From: Mesonia oceanica
Lineage (GTDB): Bacteria; Bacteroidota; Bacteroidia; Flavobacteriales; Flavobacteriaceae
Length of the DNA: 64,000 nucleotides
Assembly: GCF_902499555.1 (NCBI RefSeq)
Contig: NZ_CABVMM010000009.1
Coordinates: forward strand, 29,178 to 93,177
Direction of reading: 5' to 3'
Part shown: one piece after another, positions 8,663-17,469 of the stretch
Numbering within the stretch: position 1 is the stretch's first letter
Layout of the letters: each line of letters begins with the position of its first letter
Translations under genes and position numbers: made by a program
The notes under the pieces: generated by a model
The model's input: the letters and a program-made list of their open reading frames with translations, nothing else
Told to the model about the DNA's origin: nothing
The model's database searches: none

Positions 8663-8803
8663 TTACGATCTCCAGATTAAAATATGGGTTATACTTATTG
8701 TACGTAAGATTTATTTGTTTTGTTACAAAAGACATTCAATTTTTTTAGAAAAGATTGAAAACAAGTACTTGTCGTTAGAAAATGAGCGGGATTACAGAAA
8801 AAT

Positions 8804-8838
8804 AAAAAAGCCTGTTTGAATTTTCAAACAGGCTTTTT
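8804..8838 (-). terminator. Intrinsic terminator of the proCBA operon
   Basis: GCCTGTTTG (8810-8818) pairs with CAAACAGGC (8825-8833), loop AATTTT. It has an A-run on one side (8804-8809) and a T-run on the other (8834-8838), so it is symmetric; the only gene running into it is proA on the minus strand. Confidence 0.85.
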
Positions 8839-8857
8839 AAAATCTTGATTATATAAA

Positions 8858-10057
8858 TTATACTCTCACGTGACCATCACCATAAACATAATATTTATTG
8901 GTGACCAATTGTTTAAGTCCTAATGGACCTCTGTGGTGTAATTTGTCGGTACTAATAGCAAGTTCTGCTCCAACTCCCATTTGACCTCCATCGGTAAATC
9001 GGGTAGAAGCGTTGTGATAAACTGCCGCACTATCAATTTGCTCCATAAACTTAGTAGCTTTTTCTTTATCCTCGGTAATGATAGAAGCGGAGTGACCTCC
9101 TGAGTATTGATTTATTTTTTCAATAACTTCATCAATTCCATCAGCTTCAGCTACAACTATTTTCAACGCTAAAAATTCTTCATACCAAGTATCTTCATTT
9201 GGTATTTTTTCTTCATCGGTTAAAATCGTTCCCACTTTTTCATCTACTAAAATTTCTACGTTTGCCTCTTTAAGAACAGTTTGGAGCTCTTTGAGTTTAG
9301 CTTCGTAATTAGGAATTTTTTTATCAATTAAGACCTTGTCAAGTGCGTTACAACCTGAAATTTTATCTGTTTTAGCATTAAGAATAACTTTTACCGCTTT
9401 TTCCCAATCGGCATCTTCGGCAACATATAGATAGTTGTTTCCTCGACCACTAATGAGTACGGCACATTTAGCGTTGTCTTTTACAAACTGAATTAAACGT
9501 TCGCCTCCACGTGGTACAATTAAATCTAATTGAACTGGTGGGTTTTGTAAGAATTCTCTTGTTTCCGTTCTATCGGTAAACATTAACTTAATCCAATCTT
9601 TAGAAAGACCATTTTCTTCTAAAGCCTCGTGCCAACATTTTTCGAGAATAATATTACTATTTTTAGCTTCTTTACCACCTTTAAGGTAAATTTTATTATT
9701 GGCTTTAAAGGCAAGAACGGCAGCTTCAATCGTTACATCTGGTCGGGATTCATAAATAATCATGATGGTCCCGAAAGGAGCGGTTTTATTTACAATGTTA
9801 AGGCCGCTATCTAGAGTTCTGTTAGAAATTTCCTGTCCTACAGGATCGTCTTGTTCTTTAACTTCTTTGATTGCTTGAATCATTCCATCGACTTTGGCTT
9901 CATTTACCACCAATCGGTCGTAAAGGGCTTGGTCATCTTTATCGAATGCTTCCAGGTCTTTTTTATTTTCTGCGATAATGTTAGAACGTTCTCTGTCGAT
10001 AATTTTCATCATCGAGTTCAAAACTTTATCTTTTATAGTTGAATCTAATAATTCCAT
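8858..10057 (-). CDS. proA: Glutamate-5-semialdehyde dehydrogenase (gamma-glutamyl phosphate reductase)
   Basis: 399 residues. NADPH-dependent reduction of glutamyl 5-phosphate to glutamate semialdehyde, the second step of proline synthesis. Aldehyde-dehydrogenase fold with GTIMIIYESRPDVT (about 97-110), LKGGKEAKNSN, LIVPRGGERLI and the catalytic cysteine in DKISGCNALDKVL. The C-terminal NASTRFTDGGQMGVGAELAIS segment is highly typical. Third gene of proC-proB-proA, 29 bp after proB, with a terminator directly after it. Cytoplasmic. Call secure. Confidence 0.95.
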   Translation of the reverse strand: MELLDSTIKDKVLNSMMKIIDRERSNIIAENKKDLEAFDKDDQALYDRLVVNEAKVDGMIQAIKEVKEQDDPVGQEISNRTLDSGLNIVNKTAPFGTIMIIYESRPDVTIEAAVLAFKANNKIYLKGGKEAKNSNIILEKCWHEALEENGLSKDWIKLMFTDRTETREFLQNPPVQLDLIVPRGGERLIQFVKDNAKCAVLISGRGNNYLYVAEDADWEKAVKVILNAKTDKISGCNALDKVLIDKKIPNYEAKLKELQTVLKEANVEILVDEKVGTILTDEEKIPNEDTWYEEFLALKIVVAEADGIDEVIEKINQYSGGHSASIITEDKEKATKFMEQIDSAAVYHNASTRFTDGGQMGVGAELAISTDKLHHRGPLGLKQLVTNKYYVYGDGHVRV

Positions 10058-10086
10058 GTGTCGGTTTTTAAGATTTTAAAATTTAC

Positions 10087-10863
10087 TTATGCGGTAAACT
10101 TTGTACCTACATCTTTTCCATCAATTATATCAACAATTACGTTGTGTCGTTTACCATTTGCGATGTAGGTTGGTATATCTTTATTCGCTGTTCCTTTTGC
10201 TATTTTTAATTTGGAGCCCATTCCTCCTCGGCCTTCACCTTCACCTTTGTCTGAAGATTGAACGTATTTTTCAACATTCTCATCAACTTTAACTTCGTTC
10301 AGTTTTTCTGAATTTTCATCTTCCGGGTGACCGGTATAGAATCCTTCAATATCGGTAAGAATAATTAGCTTATCGGCATTAATCAATTCGGCAACTAAAC
10401 TTGCTAATTCATCATTATCAGAGAACATAGACATGGTTAACGAAACGGCATCATCTTCATTTGCGATAGGAATAATTCCTTCTGCTAACAAACCTTCATA
10501 GCAGTTAATCATGTTTTCTCTGTGCTTACCTGGGTCGAAGTCTCTTTTAGTGGCTAATACTTGAGCGCAACGCATACCGTAGTCATGAAAAATGCTGTAG
10601 TAATGCCTCATCATTCTTGGTTGTCCTACGGCAGAAAAGACTTGTCTTCTAATTGATTTGTCTTGAATTTTACATCCGCCAAGTATTTCTTGTCCTGCGA
10701 TGGAAGAACCAGAAGAGACCAATACCGTCATGATATCTCTTTCGTACAGTTCTGCTATTTGTCTAACAAGTTCTTTTAAAACAGGTCCTAAAATTCGGTT
10801 GTCTTTGTTGGTCATTACGTTAGTTCCAACCTTAATTACAACTCTTTTTGTATCCTCGTCCAT
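10087..10863 (-). CDS. proB: Glutamate 5-kinase, short form
   Basis: 258 residues. ATP-dependent phosphorylation of glutamate, first committed step of proline synthesis. Amino-acid-kinase fold: VVIKVGTNV at the N-terminus, VSSGSSIAGQEILG, NEDDAVS and SDNDELASLVAELINAD in the middle, and a glycine-rich GEGRGGMGSKL nucleotide-binding segment near the end. It stops before the C-terminal PUA domain found in the 370-residue enzyme, so it is the short form; feedback by proline may therefore differ (inference). Lies between proC (20 bp gap) and proA (29 bp gap) in one operon. Call secure. Confidence 0.93.
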   Translation of the reverse strand: MDEDTKRVVIKVGTNVMTNKDNRILGPVLKELVRQIAELYERDIMTVLVSSGSSIAGQEILGGCKIQDKSIRRQVFSAVGQPRMMRHYYSIFHDYGMRCAQVLATKRDFDPGKHRENMINCYEGLLAEGIIPIANEDDAVSLTMSMFSDNDELASLVAELINADKLIILTDIEGFYTGHPEDENSEKLNEVKVDENVEKYVQSSDKGEGEGRGGMGSKLKIAKGTANKDIPTYIANGKRHNVIVDIIDGKDVGTKFTA

Positions 10864-10883
10864 AATTGGTTTATAATGAATAA

Positions 10884-11687
10884 TTATTTTTCTCCTAATT
10901 CAACAGCTCTATTAAATGCTGCGTAAGCTGCTTCTTTTATAAGGTCTTTCACATTATTATCATCCATCGAGTCTAATGCAGCTCTGGTGGTTCCTCCTTT
11001 GGAGGCTACTCGGTTCATCCAAGTCTGTGGTGATAGATCATTTCTATTGAAAAGTTCTACAGCACCTTCAAAAGTATTGCTTACTAAGACTTTTGAATCG
11101 TGGTCTGAAAAGCCCATCTTTTTAGCAGCTTCCAACATAGAATTCATAAAGTAGAATACATATGCAGGGCCACTCCCAGAAATACCGGTAGAAGCATCTA
11201 TGAATTTTTCGGTGTCTACGTGAATGGATTCTCCTGTGGTATCTAATAAGTTTCTAATCGCTAATAATTCTACGCGGGAAACTTTCTCAGATTCGGTGTA
11301 AGAGGTTACTCCTTTACCAACTTGTGCCGGTAAGTTAGGCATGGTTCTTACAACTTTTGCAGCACCTAATCTTTCTTGAATAGATTCTATGGTCACTCCG
11401 GCCATCAAAGAAATAAAGATTTGACTCTCGTTAATCATTGGTTTCATTTCGGCAAAAAGCTCATCGCTATGATAAGGTTTTACAGCAATGAAAACTAAGT
11501 CTGCTTCTGGTAAGCAGTCTTCTAATTTATCGTAAACATCAAAATGTGAAACTTCTTTTAGAGATAAGATTTTTTCTGGATCAGTATCATATATTTTTAG
11601 GTTTTTCTCACCAAGGAGGGTAGATTTTACCATTCCCTCTGCGTAAGTTAACCCCATATTTCCTGCTCCAATAACTAATACTTTCAT
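10884..11687 (-). CDS. proC: Pyrroline-5-carboxylate reductase
   Basis: 267 residues. Reduces pyrroline-5-carboxylate to proline with NAD(P)H. N-terminal Rossmann motif VIGAGNMGLTYAEG, the middle VRTMPNLPAQVGKG, and the C-terminal dimer/active-site signature SGSGPAYVFYFMNSM and ASKGGTTRAALDSM are all present. It is the first gene of proC-proB-proA. About 100 bp upstream lies an imperfect palindrome (11787-11815) that could be an operator. Cytoplasmic, ATG start. Call secure. Confidence 0.95.
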   Translation of the reverse strand: MKVLVIGAGNMGLTYAEGMVKSTLLGEKNLKIYDTDPEKILSLKEVSHFDVYDKLEDCLPEADLVFIAVKPYHSDELFAEMKPMINESQIFISLMAGVTIESIQERLGAAKVVRTMPNLPAQVGKGVTSYTESEKVSRVELLAIRNLLDTTGESIHVDTEKFIDASTGISGSGPAYVFYFMNSMLEAAKKMGFSDHDSKVLVSNTFEGAVELFNRNDLSPQTWMNRVASKGGTTRAALDSMDDNNVKDLIKEAAYAAFNRAVELGEK

Positions 11688-11786
11688 CTTTTATATTTCT
11701 TGGTTTAGTATTTATTTGCTCTATAATGTGCAAGTACTGTGCAGATGTCTATTAAAATCTAGCAAATTCACAGCTATCCGCAAATT

Positions 11787-11815
11787 AGTAATTAACTAGT
11801 GTATTAGTTAATACT
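11787..11815. promoter_or_regulatory. Inverted repeat upstream of proCBA (possible operator)
   Basis: ATTAACTA (11791-11798) and TAGTTAAT (11805-11812) form perfect 8-bp arms around GTGTAT, and the flanks extend the symmetry imperfectly (AGTA / ACT). Two direct GCAAATT copies lie just before it at 11762-11768 and 11780-11786. It sits in the 286-bp gap between proC and the pnp terminator. Operator role is inference; no regulator is encoded nearby. Confidence 0.35.
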
Positions 11816-11932
11816 TTGACATTATTTTAATAAAAATATATAGATAATCTAATTTGATAAGAAAAGTTGAAAATTTTAATAACTGCCAAAGCGTCGAAAG
11901 GTGCTAGTATGTCAGTTAAAAAAATCTTAAAA

Positions 11933-11965
11933 TAAAAAAGCTCCGAATATTTCGGAGCTTTTTTT
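11933..11965 (-). terminator. Intrinsic terminator of pnp
   Basis: AGCTCCGAA (11939-11947) pairs with TTCGGAGCT (11951-11959), loop TAT. On the minus strand it is followed by six Ts (11939 to 11934). It lies right after the pnp stop codon. Confidence 0.88.
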
Positions 11966-11973
11966 ATTGGATT

Positions 11974-14145
11974 TTAAGAACAATTACTTTTCGTTATTAT
12001 TCTCCCTTTTTTGTCTTCTCTTGGAGGTCTTGGAAGAAGCGCCTTTCTAGAAACTTTTTCTTTTCTAGTTTTAGGGTCTACTCCAAAGTATTTTACATCA
12101 ATAACATCACCCATATTTACAACATCGGTTACATTATTAGTACGTTCCCAAGCAAGTTCTGAGATGTGTAATAACACTTCGTTTCCTGGAGCGTCTACAT
12201 ATTCTACAACCGCACCAAAGTCTAAAATCTTAATTACTTTCACTTCGTAAACACTTCCTTTTTCAGGCTTAAAGGTGATTGAATCGATCTTCGCCATCAC
12301 TTTATTAATACCTTCTTGGTTGGTTCCTAAGATTTCAACGATACCTTCTTCGGTAACAGGATCTTCGTTAATAACGATTTCTGTTCCTGTTTCTTTTTGA
12401 AGTTCTTGAATTACTTTACCGCCTGGTCCAATTAAAGCACCAATGAATTCGTTAGCAATTCTACGTGTAATCATTTTAGGAGCGTGACCTTTTACATCTT
12501 CACGAGGAGCTTCAATAGTATCGGTAAGTTTCCCTAGAATGTAAAGTCTTCCTTCTCTTGCTTGTTTTAAGGCTTTAATTAAGATTTCGTAACTTAATCC
12601 TTTCACCTTAATATCCATTTGGCAAGCGGTAATCCCATCTTCTGTTCCCGTAACTTTAAAATCCATATCACCTAAATGATCTTCATCTCCTAAAATATCA
12701 GAAAGAACAGCATATTTTCCAGAATCTGCATTAGAAATTAATCCCATTGCGATACCGGAAACTGGTTTTTTAATTTTCACCCCCGCATCCATTAATGCCA
12801 TCGTACCGGCACAAACAGTTGCCATTGAAGAAGAACCGTTAGATTCTAAGATTTCTGATACGACACGAACAGTGTAAGGGCAATCTTCAGGAACCATTCC
12901 TTTTAATGCTCTTTGTGCTAAGTTACCGTGCCCAACTTCTCTACGTGAAGTACCTCGAATTGGTCGTGCTTCTCCAGTTGAAAAAGGAGGGAAGTTGTAG
13001 TGTAAGTAGAAAGTCTCTTCACCTTCATAACTTGGCATGTCAATTTGGTTAGCTTCTCTAGAAGTACCTAATGTAACGGTAGCTAAGGCTTGAGTTTCAC
13101 CTCTTGTAAATATAGAAGAACCGTGTGTTGATGGTAGGTAATCTACTTCACACCAAATCGGTCTAATTTCGTCTGTTTTTCTTCCGTCTAGACGTAAACC
13201 TTCATTTAAGGTTAAATCACGAACGGCAGCTTTTTCTGCTTTAGAATAATATTTTGAAATTAAATCTCCAAAATTTTCAACTTCTTCTTCAGAAAAACTG
13301 TTTACAATTTCTTCTTTTATTTCACCAAAAGCAGTTGATCGTTCTTTTTTAGAAGAACCTGCTTTTGCAACAGCATATACTTTATCGTATGCCATTTCGT
13401 GAATTTTTTGCTCAAGTTCTTCATCTTCTCTTTCTCCGTCATATTCACGCACTTCTTTTTTACCAAATGCTTCAGCTAATTTTACTTGAGCTTCACATTG
13501 TTTTTTAATAGCTTCGTGTGCAAACTTGATCGCTTCTGTCATTTCTTCTTCAGAAATTTCATCCATTTCACCTTCCACCATCATGACAGAATCTGCAGAA
13601 GCTCCAATCATCATGTCGATGTCTGAATTTTTTAATTGAGCGCGTGTTGGGTTTATAATAAACTCACCATCTACACGACCTACTCTTACTTCTGAAATTG
13701 GACACTCAAACGGAGCGTCTGAAAGTTGGATAGCTGCTGAAGCTGCCAAACCGGCCATCGCATCTGGCATTACATCTTCATCATGAGACATTAACTGAAT
13801 CATAATTTGTGTTTCTGCATGGTAATCTTTTGGGAAAAGTGGTCGAAGTACACGGTCTACTAAACGCATCGTTAATACTTCACCATCACTTGGTCTTGCT
13901 TCTCTTTTGAAGAAACCACCCGGGTAACGTCCTGCTGCAGCAAATTTTTCTCTATAATCTACTGTTAATGGTAAGAAATCTACATCGCTTTGTTTGTAAT
14001 TAGAAACTAATGTACAAAGCAGCATACACTTCCCTGATTGCACAACCACAGAACCGTGTGCTTGTTTTGCTAATTTTCCGGTTTCGATAGAGATTTCTCT
14101 TCCATCTCCTAAATCGATAACCTCTTTAAATGTCTTTGGAATCAT
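11974..14145 (-). CDS. pnp: Polyribonucleotide nucleotidyltransferase
   Basis: 723 residues. Phosphorolytic 3'-5' exoribonuclease of mRNA decay. Domain order: first RNase PH domain (about 10-225, with the [17 protein letters not shown] segment), alpha-helical linker, second catalytic RNase PH domain (about 325-550, [20 protein letters not shown]), KH domain (about 560-620, [17 protein letters not shown]) and S1 domain (about 630-700). The C-terminus after PREDKKG reads RIITKSNCS, which is unlike the usual acidic-basic tail; a one-base shift at the homopolymer 12004-12012 would give GENNNEK and an earlier stop. It follows rpsO, with a terminator between the two. Confidence 0.95.
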   Translation of the reverse strand: MIPKTFKEVIDLGDGREISIETGKLAKQAHGSVVVQSGKCMLLCTLVSNYKQSDVDFLPLTVDYREKFAAAGRYPGGFFKREARPSDGEVLTMRLVDRVLRPLFPKDYHAETQIMIQLMSHDEDVMPDAMAGLAASAAIQLSDAPFECPISEVRVGRVDGEFIINPTRAQLKNSDIDMMIGASADSVMMVEGEMDEISEEEMTEAIKFAHEAIKKQCEAQVKLAEAFGKKEVREYDGEREDEELEQKIHEMAYDKVYAVAKAGSSKKERSTAFGEIKEEIVNSFSEEEVENFGDLISKYYSKAEKAAVRDLTLNEGLRLDGRKTDEIRPIWCEVDYLPSTHGSSIFTRGETQALATVTLGTSREANQIDMPSYEGEETFYLHYNFPPFSTGEARPIRGTSRREVGHGNLAQRALKGMVPEDCPYTVRVVSEILESNGSSSMATVCAGTMALMDAGVKIKKPVSGIAMGLISNADSGKYAVLSDILGDEDHLGDMDFKVTGTEDGITACQMDIKVKGLSYEILIKALKQAREGRLYILGKLTDTIEAPREDVKGHAPKMITRRIANEFIGALIGPGGKVIQELQKETGTEIVINEDPVTEEGIVEILGTNQEGINKVMAKIDSITFKPEKGSVYEVKVIKILDFGAVVEYVDAPGNEVLLHISELAWERTNNVTDVVNMGDVIDVKYFGVDPKTRKEKVSRKALLPRPPREDKKGRIITKSNCS

Positions 14146-14174
14146 AAAAATTTGTGTTATTAAACAATGGTCTT

Positions 14175-14190
14175 CCGTCTTACCTGACGG
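14175..14190 (-). promoter_or_regulatory. Hairpin in the pnp leader
   Basis: CCGTC (14175-14179) and GACGG (14186-14190) enclose a 6-nt loop about 30 nt upstream of the pnp ATG. A second weak pair GCCCA/TGGGC lies at 14234-14254. In Escherichia coli the pnp leader is folded and processed for autoregulation; whether this small stem does the same is inference. Confidence 0.3.
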
Positions 14191-14266
14191 TCAAGGGTTG
14201 TGTTGTTGTGTAGTGAGTTGACCAATGAAAAACTGCCCAATTTTTTGTATGGGCGACAATTTATCT

Positions 14267-14296
14267 TATAAAAAAAGGGGCGTAAAAAGCCCCTTT
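14267..14296 (-). terminator. Intrinsic terminator between rpsO and pnp
   Basis: AAAGGGGC (14274-14281) pairs with GCCCCTTT (14289-14296), loop GTAAAAA. On the minus strand the stem runs into a T-run (14276 to 14270), so rpsO transcription ends or is reduced before pnp. Confidence 0.85.
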
Positions 14297-14302
14297 CAAT
14301 GT

Positions 14303-14572
14303 TTATTTTCTTAAACCTAATTCCTTAATGATTTCACGATATCTCATAATATCTTTTTTCTTTAAGTAGTCTAGTAAGCTTCTTCTTTTACCTACCAACG
14401 CTACAAGAGATCGCTCTGAGTTAAAGTCTTTTTTGTTGTTTTTTAAGTGGTCTGAAATATGAGCAATTCTTTTAGTGAATAACGCAATTTGACCTTCTGT
14501 TGAGCCGGTATCATTTTTACTTTTACCGTGCTTTTCGAACAATTGTTCTTTTTCTTCTTTTGTTAAATACAT
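14303..14572 (-). CDS. rpsO: 30S ribosomal protein S15
   Basis: 89 residues, full length. Binds 16S rRNA early in small-subunit assembly. Conserved S15 features: TGSTEGQIALFTKRIAHISDHLK-type segment (about 22-44), SLVALVGKRRSLLDYLKK (about 55-72) and a basic C-terminus. The rpsO-pnp order matches that of many bacteria. Its leader holds a promoter box (14625-14632) and, at the presumed transcript start, a 6-bp hairpin (14603-14619) that may serve S15 autoregulation. ATG start. Call secure. Confidence 0.97.
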   Translation of the reverse strand: MYLTKEEKEQLFEKHGKSKNDTGSTEGQIALFTKRIAHISDHLKNNKKDFNSERSLVALVGKRRSLLDYLKKKDIMRYREIIKELGLRK

Positions 14573-14602
14573 TCCAATATTATTTCAATGATTATTATGT
14601 AC

Positions 14603-14619
14603 CGATAGGTTTTCTATCG
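14603..14619 (-). promoter_or_regulatory. Hairpin at the 5' end of the rpsO leader
   Basis: CGATAG (14603-14608) and CTATCG (14614-14619) form a perfect 6-bp stem with a 5-nt loop. The stem begins close to the expected transcription start given the box at 14625-14632, and ends about 30 nt before the rpsO ATG. S15 represses its own mRNA in several phyla through different leader structures; a role here is inference. Confidence 0.4.
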
Positions 14620-14624
14620 AGCGG

Positions 14625-14632
14625 CAAAGATA
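14625..14632 (-). promoter_or_regulatory. Predicted -7 promoter box of rpsO
   Basis: Minus strand reads TATCTTTG, an exact TAnnTTTG match, 60 nt before the rpsO ATG. No clear TTG box upstream. It places the transcript start near 14620, just where the leader hairpin begins. Confidence 0.55.
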
Positions 14633-14758
14633 CATTTATTTTTTTATTTGTCTATTGAAATTTTCGATTTCCTTTTTGAGCCTTCCTTTTTTCTAAATGA
14701 TTGTAGATCAATGAATCAATAATTTTGTATATTAACTTCAGAACTAATATGAACTTCT

Positions 14759-15400
14759 GTGAGTTATACTCAATTTTTAAGGCTAAGCTTTGGTTTACTT
14801 TTTGTCTTTTCTTTTTCTTCTTCTTGTAGCCAAGGGAAAGATCCACGTTTGGTGGAAGATCATCAAACGTTCTTGATAGTAAAAGGTGATTCTATTAAAA
14901 TCGATGAGCTGAAATTACTCTCCATCAATAAAGATACCTTGCCCAGTGCACTTTCTGGTAATATAACCAAAAACGATATTAATGAAATTATAGGTGAATT
15001 CTTAAATGCAAAGATTTACAAAGAAATTATTAGTGCCGATTTATTTGTTGAAACTGAAAAAGACTTGAATGTGAAAAACATAGTGATTGAAGCTTCAGAT
15101 GTGAAGCAGATAGGGGTTTTTTATGTTGAAAAAAATCAAATTCATTATGATTTTTACTCTTTACAAAAAGCAGGGTTTTCTAAGAAAACATATCCTTATT
15201 TATCTAATGCTTATTGTGATATTCCATTTATGTTCTTTTTTGAACGTTACGATTTAAAAAAGCATAACCATGCGATGATTGGTTTTGCATTGAAAAAATC
15301 TGAATTACCGGATTATGATGAATTAGATACTTATGAAATCGAGAAAGACTCCCTCTATTTGATAGCTAACAAATTTTTTGATGATTATATAAAAAAATAA
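14759..15400 (+). CDS. Hypothetical lipoprotein
   Basis: 213 residues; I do not recognise the family. It starts at GTG (14759): an in-frame TGA lies at 14750-14752 and no ATG is in frame. The first 22 residues are a signal sequence ending in FSFSSSC, so C23 should be lipidated and the protein membrane-anchored. The mature part is mixed, lysine- and aspartate-rich, with a run of aromatic residues (FMFFFERY, about 157-164) and no repeats or cysteine pairs. A TAATTTTG box (14720-14727) precedes it. Standing alone between rpsO and accD, it ends at a palindromic two-way terminator. Real gene likely; function unknown. Confidence 0.65.
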   Translation: MSYTQFLRLSFGLLFVFSFSSSCSQGKDPRLVEDHQTFLIVKGDSIKIDELKLLSINKDTLPSALSGNITKNDINEIIGEFLNAKIYKEIISADLFVETEKDLNVKNIVIEASDVKQIGVFYVEKNQIHYDFYSLQKAGFSKKTYPYLSNAYCDIPFMFFFERYDLKKHNHAMIGFALKKSELPDYDELDTYEIEKDSLYLIANKFFDDYIKK

Positions 15401-15415
15401 ATATCATTATTGAAC

Positions 15416-15447
15416 AAAAAAAAGCTGCCAATTGGCAGCTTTTTTTT
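15416..15447. terminator. Perfectly symmetric two-way terminator
   Basis: A perfect 32-bp palindrome: eight A, GCTGCC, AATT, GGCAGC, eight T. It gives a stem with a terminal AATT loop and a T-run on both strands, so it ends both the plus-strand lipoprotein gene and the minus-strand fbaA-accD operon. Confidence 0.92.
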
Positions 15448-15460
15448 GCTCTAAACTTCT

Positions 15461-16318
15461 TTAAGCTCTAACCGGTTGATTTAAAATTAAATCTATATAA
15501 AGGTTGATCTTGTTTTTTAGTTCTTTACGTTGGGTTATAAAATCTAGAAAGCCATGTTCCAATAAAAATTCAGAACGTTGGAATCCTTCTGGTAAATCTT
15601 TTCCTGTGGTATCTCTTACTACTCGTGGTCCAGCAAAACCAATTAGGGCACCAGGCTCAGAAATATTAATGTCTCCTAACATGGCGAAAGAAGCAGTGGT
15701 ACCTCCTGTAGTAGGATCTGTACATAAGGAAATATAGGGGAGTTTAGCGTCTGCTAATTGTGCTAATTTTACCGAGGTTTTTGCCATTTGCATTAATGAG
15801 TAAACAGCTTCTTGCATTCTTGCTCCTCCTGATTTTGAAATAATCATTAGAGGTGTTTTATTTTCGATGCAATAATCGGCAGCACGAGCAATTTTTTCTC
15901 CCACAACAGAGCCCATCGATCCACCCACGAACCTGAAATCCATACAAACTACTGCTAAATCTTTGCCTTTAGATTTTCCGATACCTGTTCTAATCGCGTC
16001 TTTTAAACCGGTTTTTTCTTGCGCTTCTTTTAAACGATCAGGATACTTTTTGGTATCTTCAAATTTTAAAGGGTCTTTAGCAGTTAAGTTTTTATCTAAT
16101 TCTTTGTACTTTTTATCATCAAAAAGAATTTCAAAATACTCTTCACTTCCTATTCGAACGTGATATCCATCCTCTGGACTTACATAGAAATTCTTTTCTA
16201 ATTGTTCAGCATCGACAATTTTTCCGGTAGGTGATTTATACCACAAACCTTTAGGGACATCTTTTTTGTCTTCGGTTGCTGTTTGGATTCCTTTTTTTGT
16301 TCTTCTAAACCAAGCCAT
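15461..16318 (-). CDS. accD: Acetyl-CoA carboxylase carboxyltransferase subunit beta, without zinc ribbon
   Basis: 285 residues. With AccA it transfers the carboxyl group from biotin to acetyl-CoA to make malonyl-CoA for fatty-acid synthesis. The crotonase-like core is intact ([20 protein letters not shown] about 120-140, [27 protein letters not shown]). The N-terminal zinc ribbon of the Escherichia coli protein (four Cys as CxxC...CxxC) is kept as a fold-like segment, but the four positions read S, G, S and D ([15 protein letters not shown]). It follows fbaA by 32 bp on the same strand. No accA in the window. Call secure. Confidence 0.93.
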   Translation of the reverse strand: MAWFRRTKKGIQTATEDKKDVPKGLWYKSPTGKIVDAEQLEKNFYVSPEDGYHVRIGSEEYFEILFDDKKYKELDKNLTAKDPLKFEDTKKYPDRLKEAQEKTGLKDAIRTGIGKSKGKDLAVVCMDFRFVGGSMGSVVGEKIARAADYCIENKTPLMIISKSGGARMQEAVYSLMQMAKTSVKLAQLADAKLPYISLCTDPTTGGTTASFAMLGDINISEPGALIGFAGPRVVRDTTGKDLPEGFQRSEFLLEHGFLDFITQRKELKNKINLYIDLILNQPVRA

Positions 16319-16350
16319 ATTGTTTGAGTTATAGGGTGGGGATTCCGGTT

Positions 16351-17418
16351 TTAAAGGGTGTTGACATTATTTAAATGTTCAAAAGCTAACTTTAATCTGT
16401 TTTTAAATGTAGCTTCACCTTCTCTTAACCATTTTCTTGGGTCGTAATATTTTTTGTTAGGAACATCTTCTCCTTCTGGGTTACCAATTTGCGTAGCAAG
16501 GTAATCTTCGTTCTTTTTCATGTAGTCACGAACCCCTTCTGCAAAAGCATACTGTAGATCGGTATCGATATTCATTTTAATTACTCCGTATCCAATAGCT
16601 TCTCTAATTTCTTCAACAGTTGAACCACTTCCTCCATGGAAAACAAAATCGATATGGTTTTTTTCAACACCGTACTTTTCTGTAATATATTCCTGAGAAT
16701 TTTTAAGGATTTTTGGAGTTAATTTTACGTTTCCTGGTTTGTAAACTCCATGAACGTTACCAAAAGCAGCTGCGATAGTAAATTGATCACTTACTTTGCT
16801 TAATTCTTCATAAGCATAGGCTACTTCTTCTGGCTGAGTATAAAGTTTAGAAGAATCTACATCGGTATTATCTACACCATCTTCTTCACCACCGGTGATT
16901 CCTAATTCAATTTCAAGCGTCATTCCCATTTTGCTCATGCGCTCTAAATATTTTTTACAGATTTCGATGTTTTCTTCAAGCGATTCTTCACTTAAATCAA
17001 TCATATGAGAACTGTATAAAGGTTTACCGTGCTCTTCATAAAACTTTTCACCAGCATCTAATAAACCATCTATCCAAGGTAATAATTTTTTAGCGCAGTG
17101 GTCGGTATGTAGAATTACCGTTGCTCCGTAAGCTTCTGCTAAACCATGAACGTGTTTAGCTCCTGCTACACCACCTAAAATAGCTGCTTGCTGGTTTTCG
17201 TTAGAAAGACCTTTCCCGGCATTAAAAGAGGCTCCGCCATTTGAAAATTGAAGGATTACAGGTGAGTTTAAATCGGCAGCAGTTTCCATTACCGCATTGA
17301 TAGTGTTAGAACCTACTACGTTTACCGCTGGAAGCGCGTAACCATTCTCTTTGGCATGTTTGAAAATTTCTTGAACTTCTTTTCCGGTAGCAACACCAGG
17401 TTTGATATTATGACTCAT
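16351..17418 (-). CDS. fbaA: Class II fructose-bisphosphate aldolase
   Basis: 355 residues, the length of the Escherichia coli FbaA type. Zinc-dependent cleavage of fructose 1,6-bisphosphate in glycolysis and its reverse in gluconeogenesis. Visible motifs: [18 protein letters not shown] near the N-terminus, [11 protein letters not shown] with metal/catalytic His and Asp (about 105-115), [17 protein letters not shown] (about 170-187), [15 protein letters not shown] and FVFHGGSGS with further zinc and phosphate contacts. First gene of an operon with accD; predicted promoter box at 17447-17454. Cytoplasmic, ATG start. Call secure. Confidence 0.95.
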   Translation of the reverse strand: MSHNIKPGVATGKEVQEIFKHAKENGYALPAVNVVGSNTINAVMETAADLNSPVILQFSNGGASFNAGKGLSNENQQAAILGGVAGAKHVHGLAEAYGATVILHTDHCAKKLLPWIDGLLDAGEKFYEEHGKPLYSSHMIDLSEESLEENIEICKKYLERMSKMGMTLEIELGITGGEEDGVDNTDVDSSKLYTQPEEVAYAYEELSKVSDQFTIAAAFGNVHGVYKPGNVKLTPKILKNSQEYITEKYGVEKNHIDFVFHGGSGSTVEEIREAIGYGVIKMNIDTDLQYAFAEGVRDYMKKNEDYLATQIGNPEGEDVPNKKYYDPRKWLREGEATFKNRLKLAFEHLNNVNTL

Positions 17419-17446
17419 GGATTAGTTTTTTTAATTAAACGATTTA

Positions 17447-17454
17447 CAAAATTA
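17447..17454 (-). promoter_or_regulatory. Predicted -7 promoter box of fbaA-accD
   Basis: Minus strand reads TAATTTTG, matching TAnnTTTG, 36 nt before the fbaA ATG and just after the tamL stop codon on the same strand. Motif-only call. Confidence 0.45.
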
Positions 17455-17469
17455 ATAAAATAAAATGGG

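Noticed and set aside
8388..8819. Plus-strand ORF of 143 codons opposite rpoD and its upstream region
   Set aside because: It lies antisense to a conserved sigma-factor gene, has no family features and runs into the proA terminator; a shadow frame.
14652..14846. Minus-strand ORF of 64 codons upstream of rpsO
   Set aside because: It is lysine-rich low-complexity sequence overlapping the plus-strand lipoprotein signal region and A/T runs; no support as a gene.
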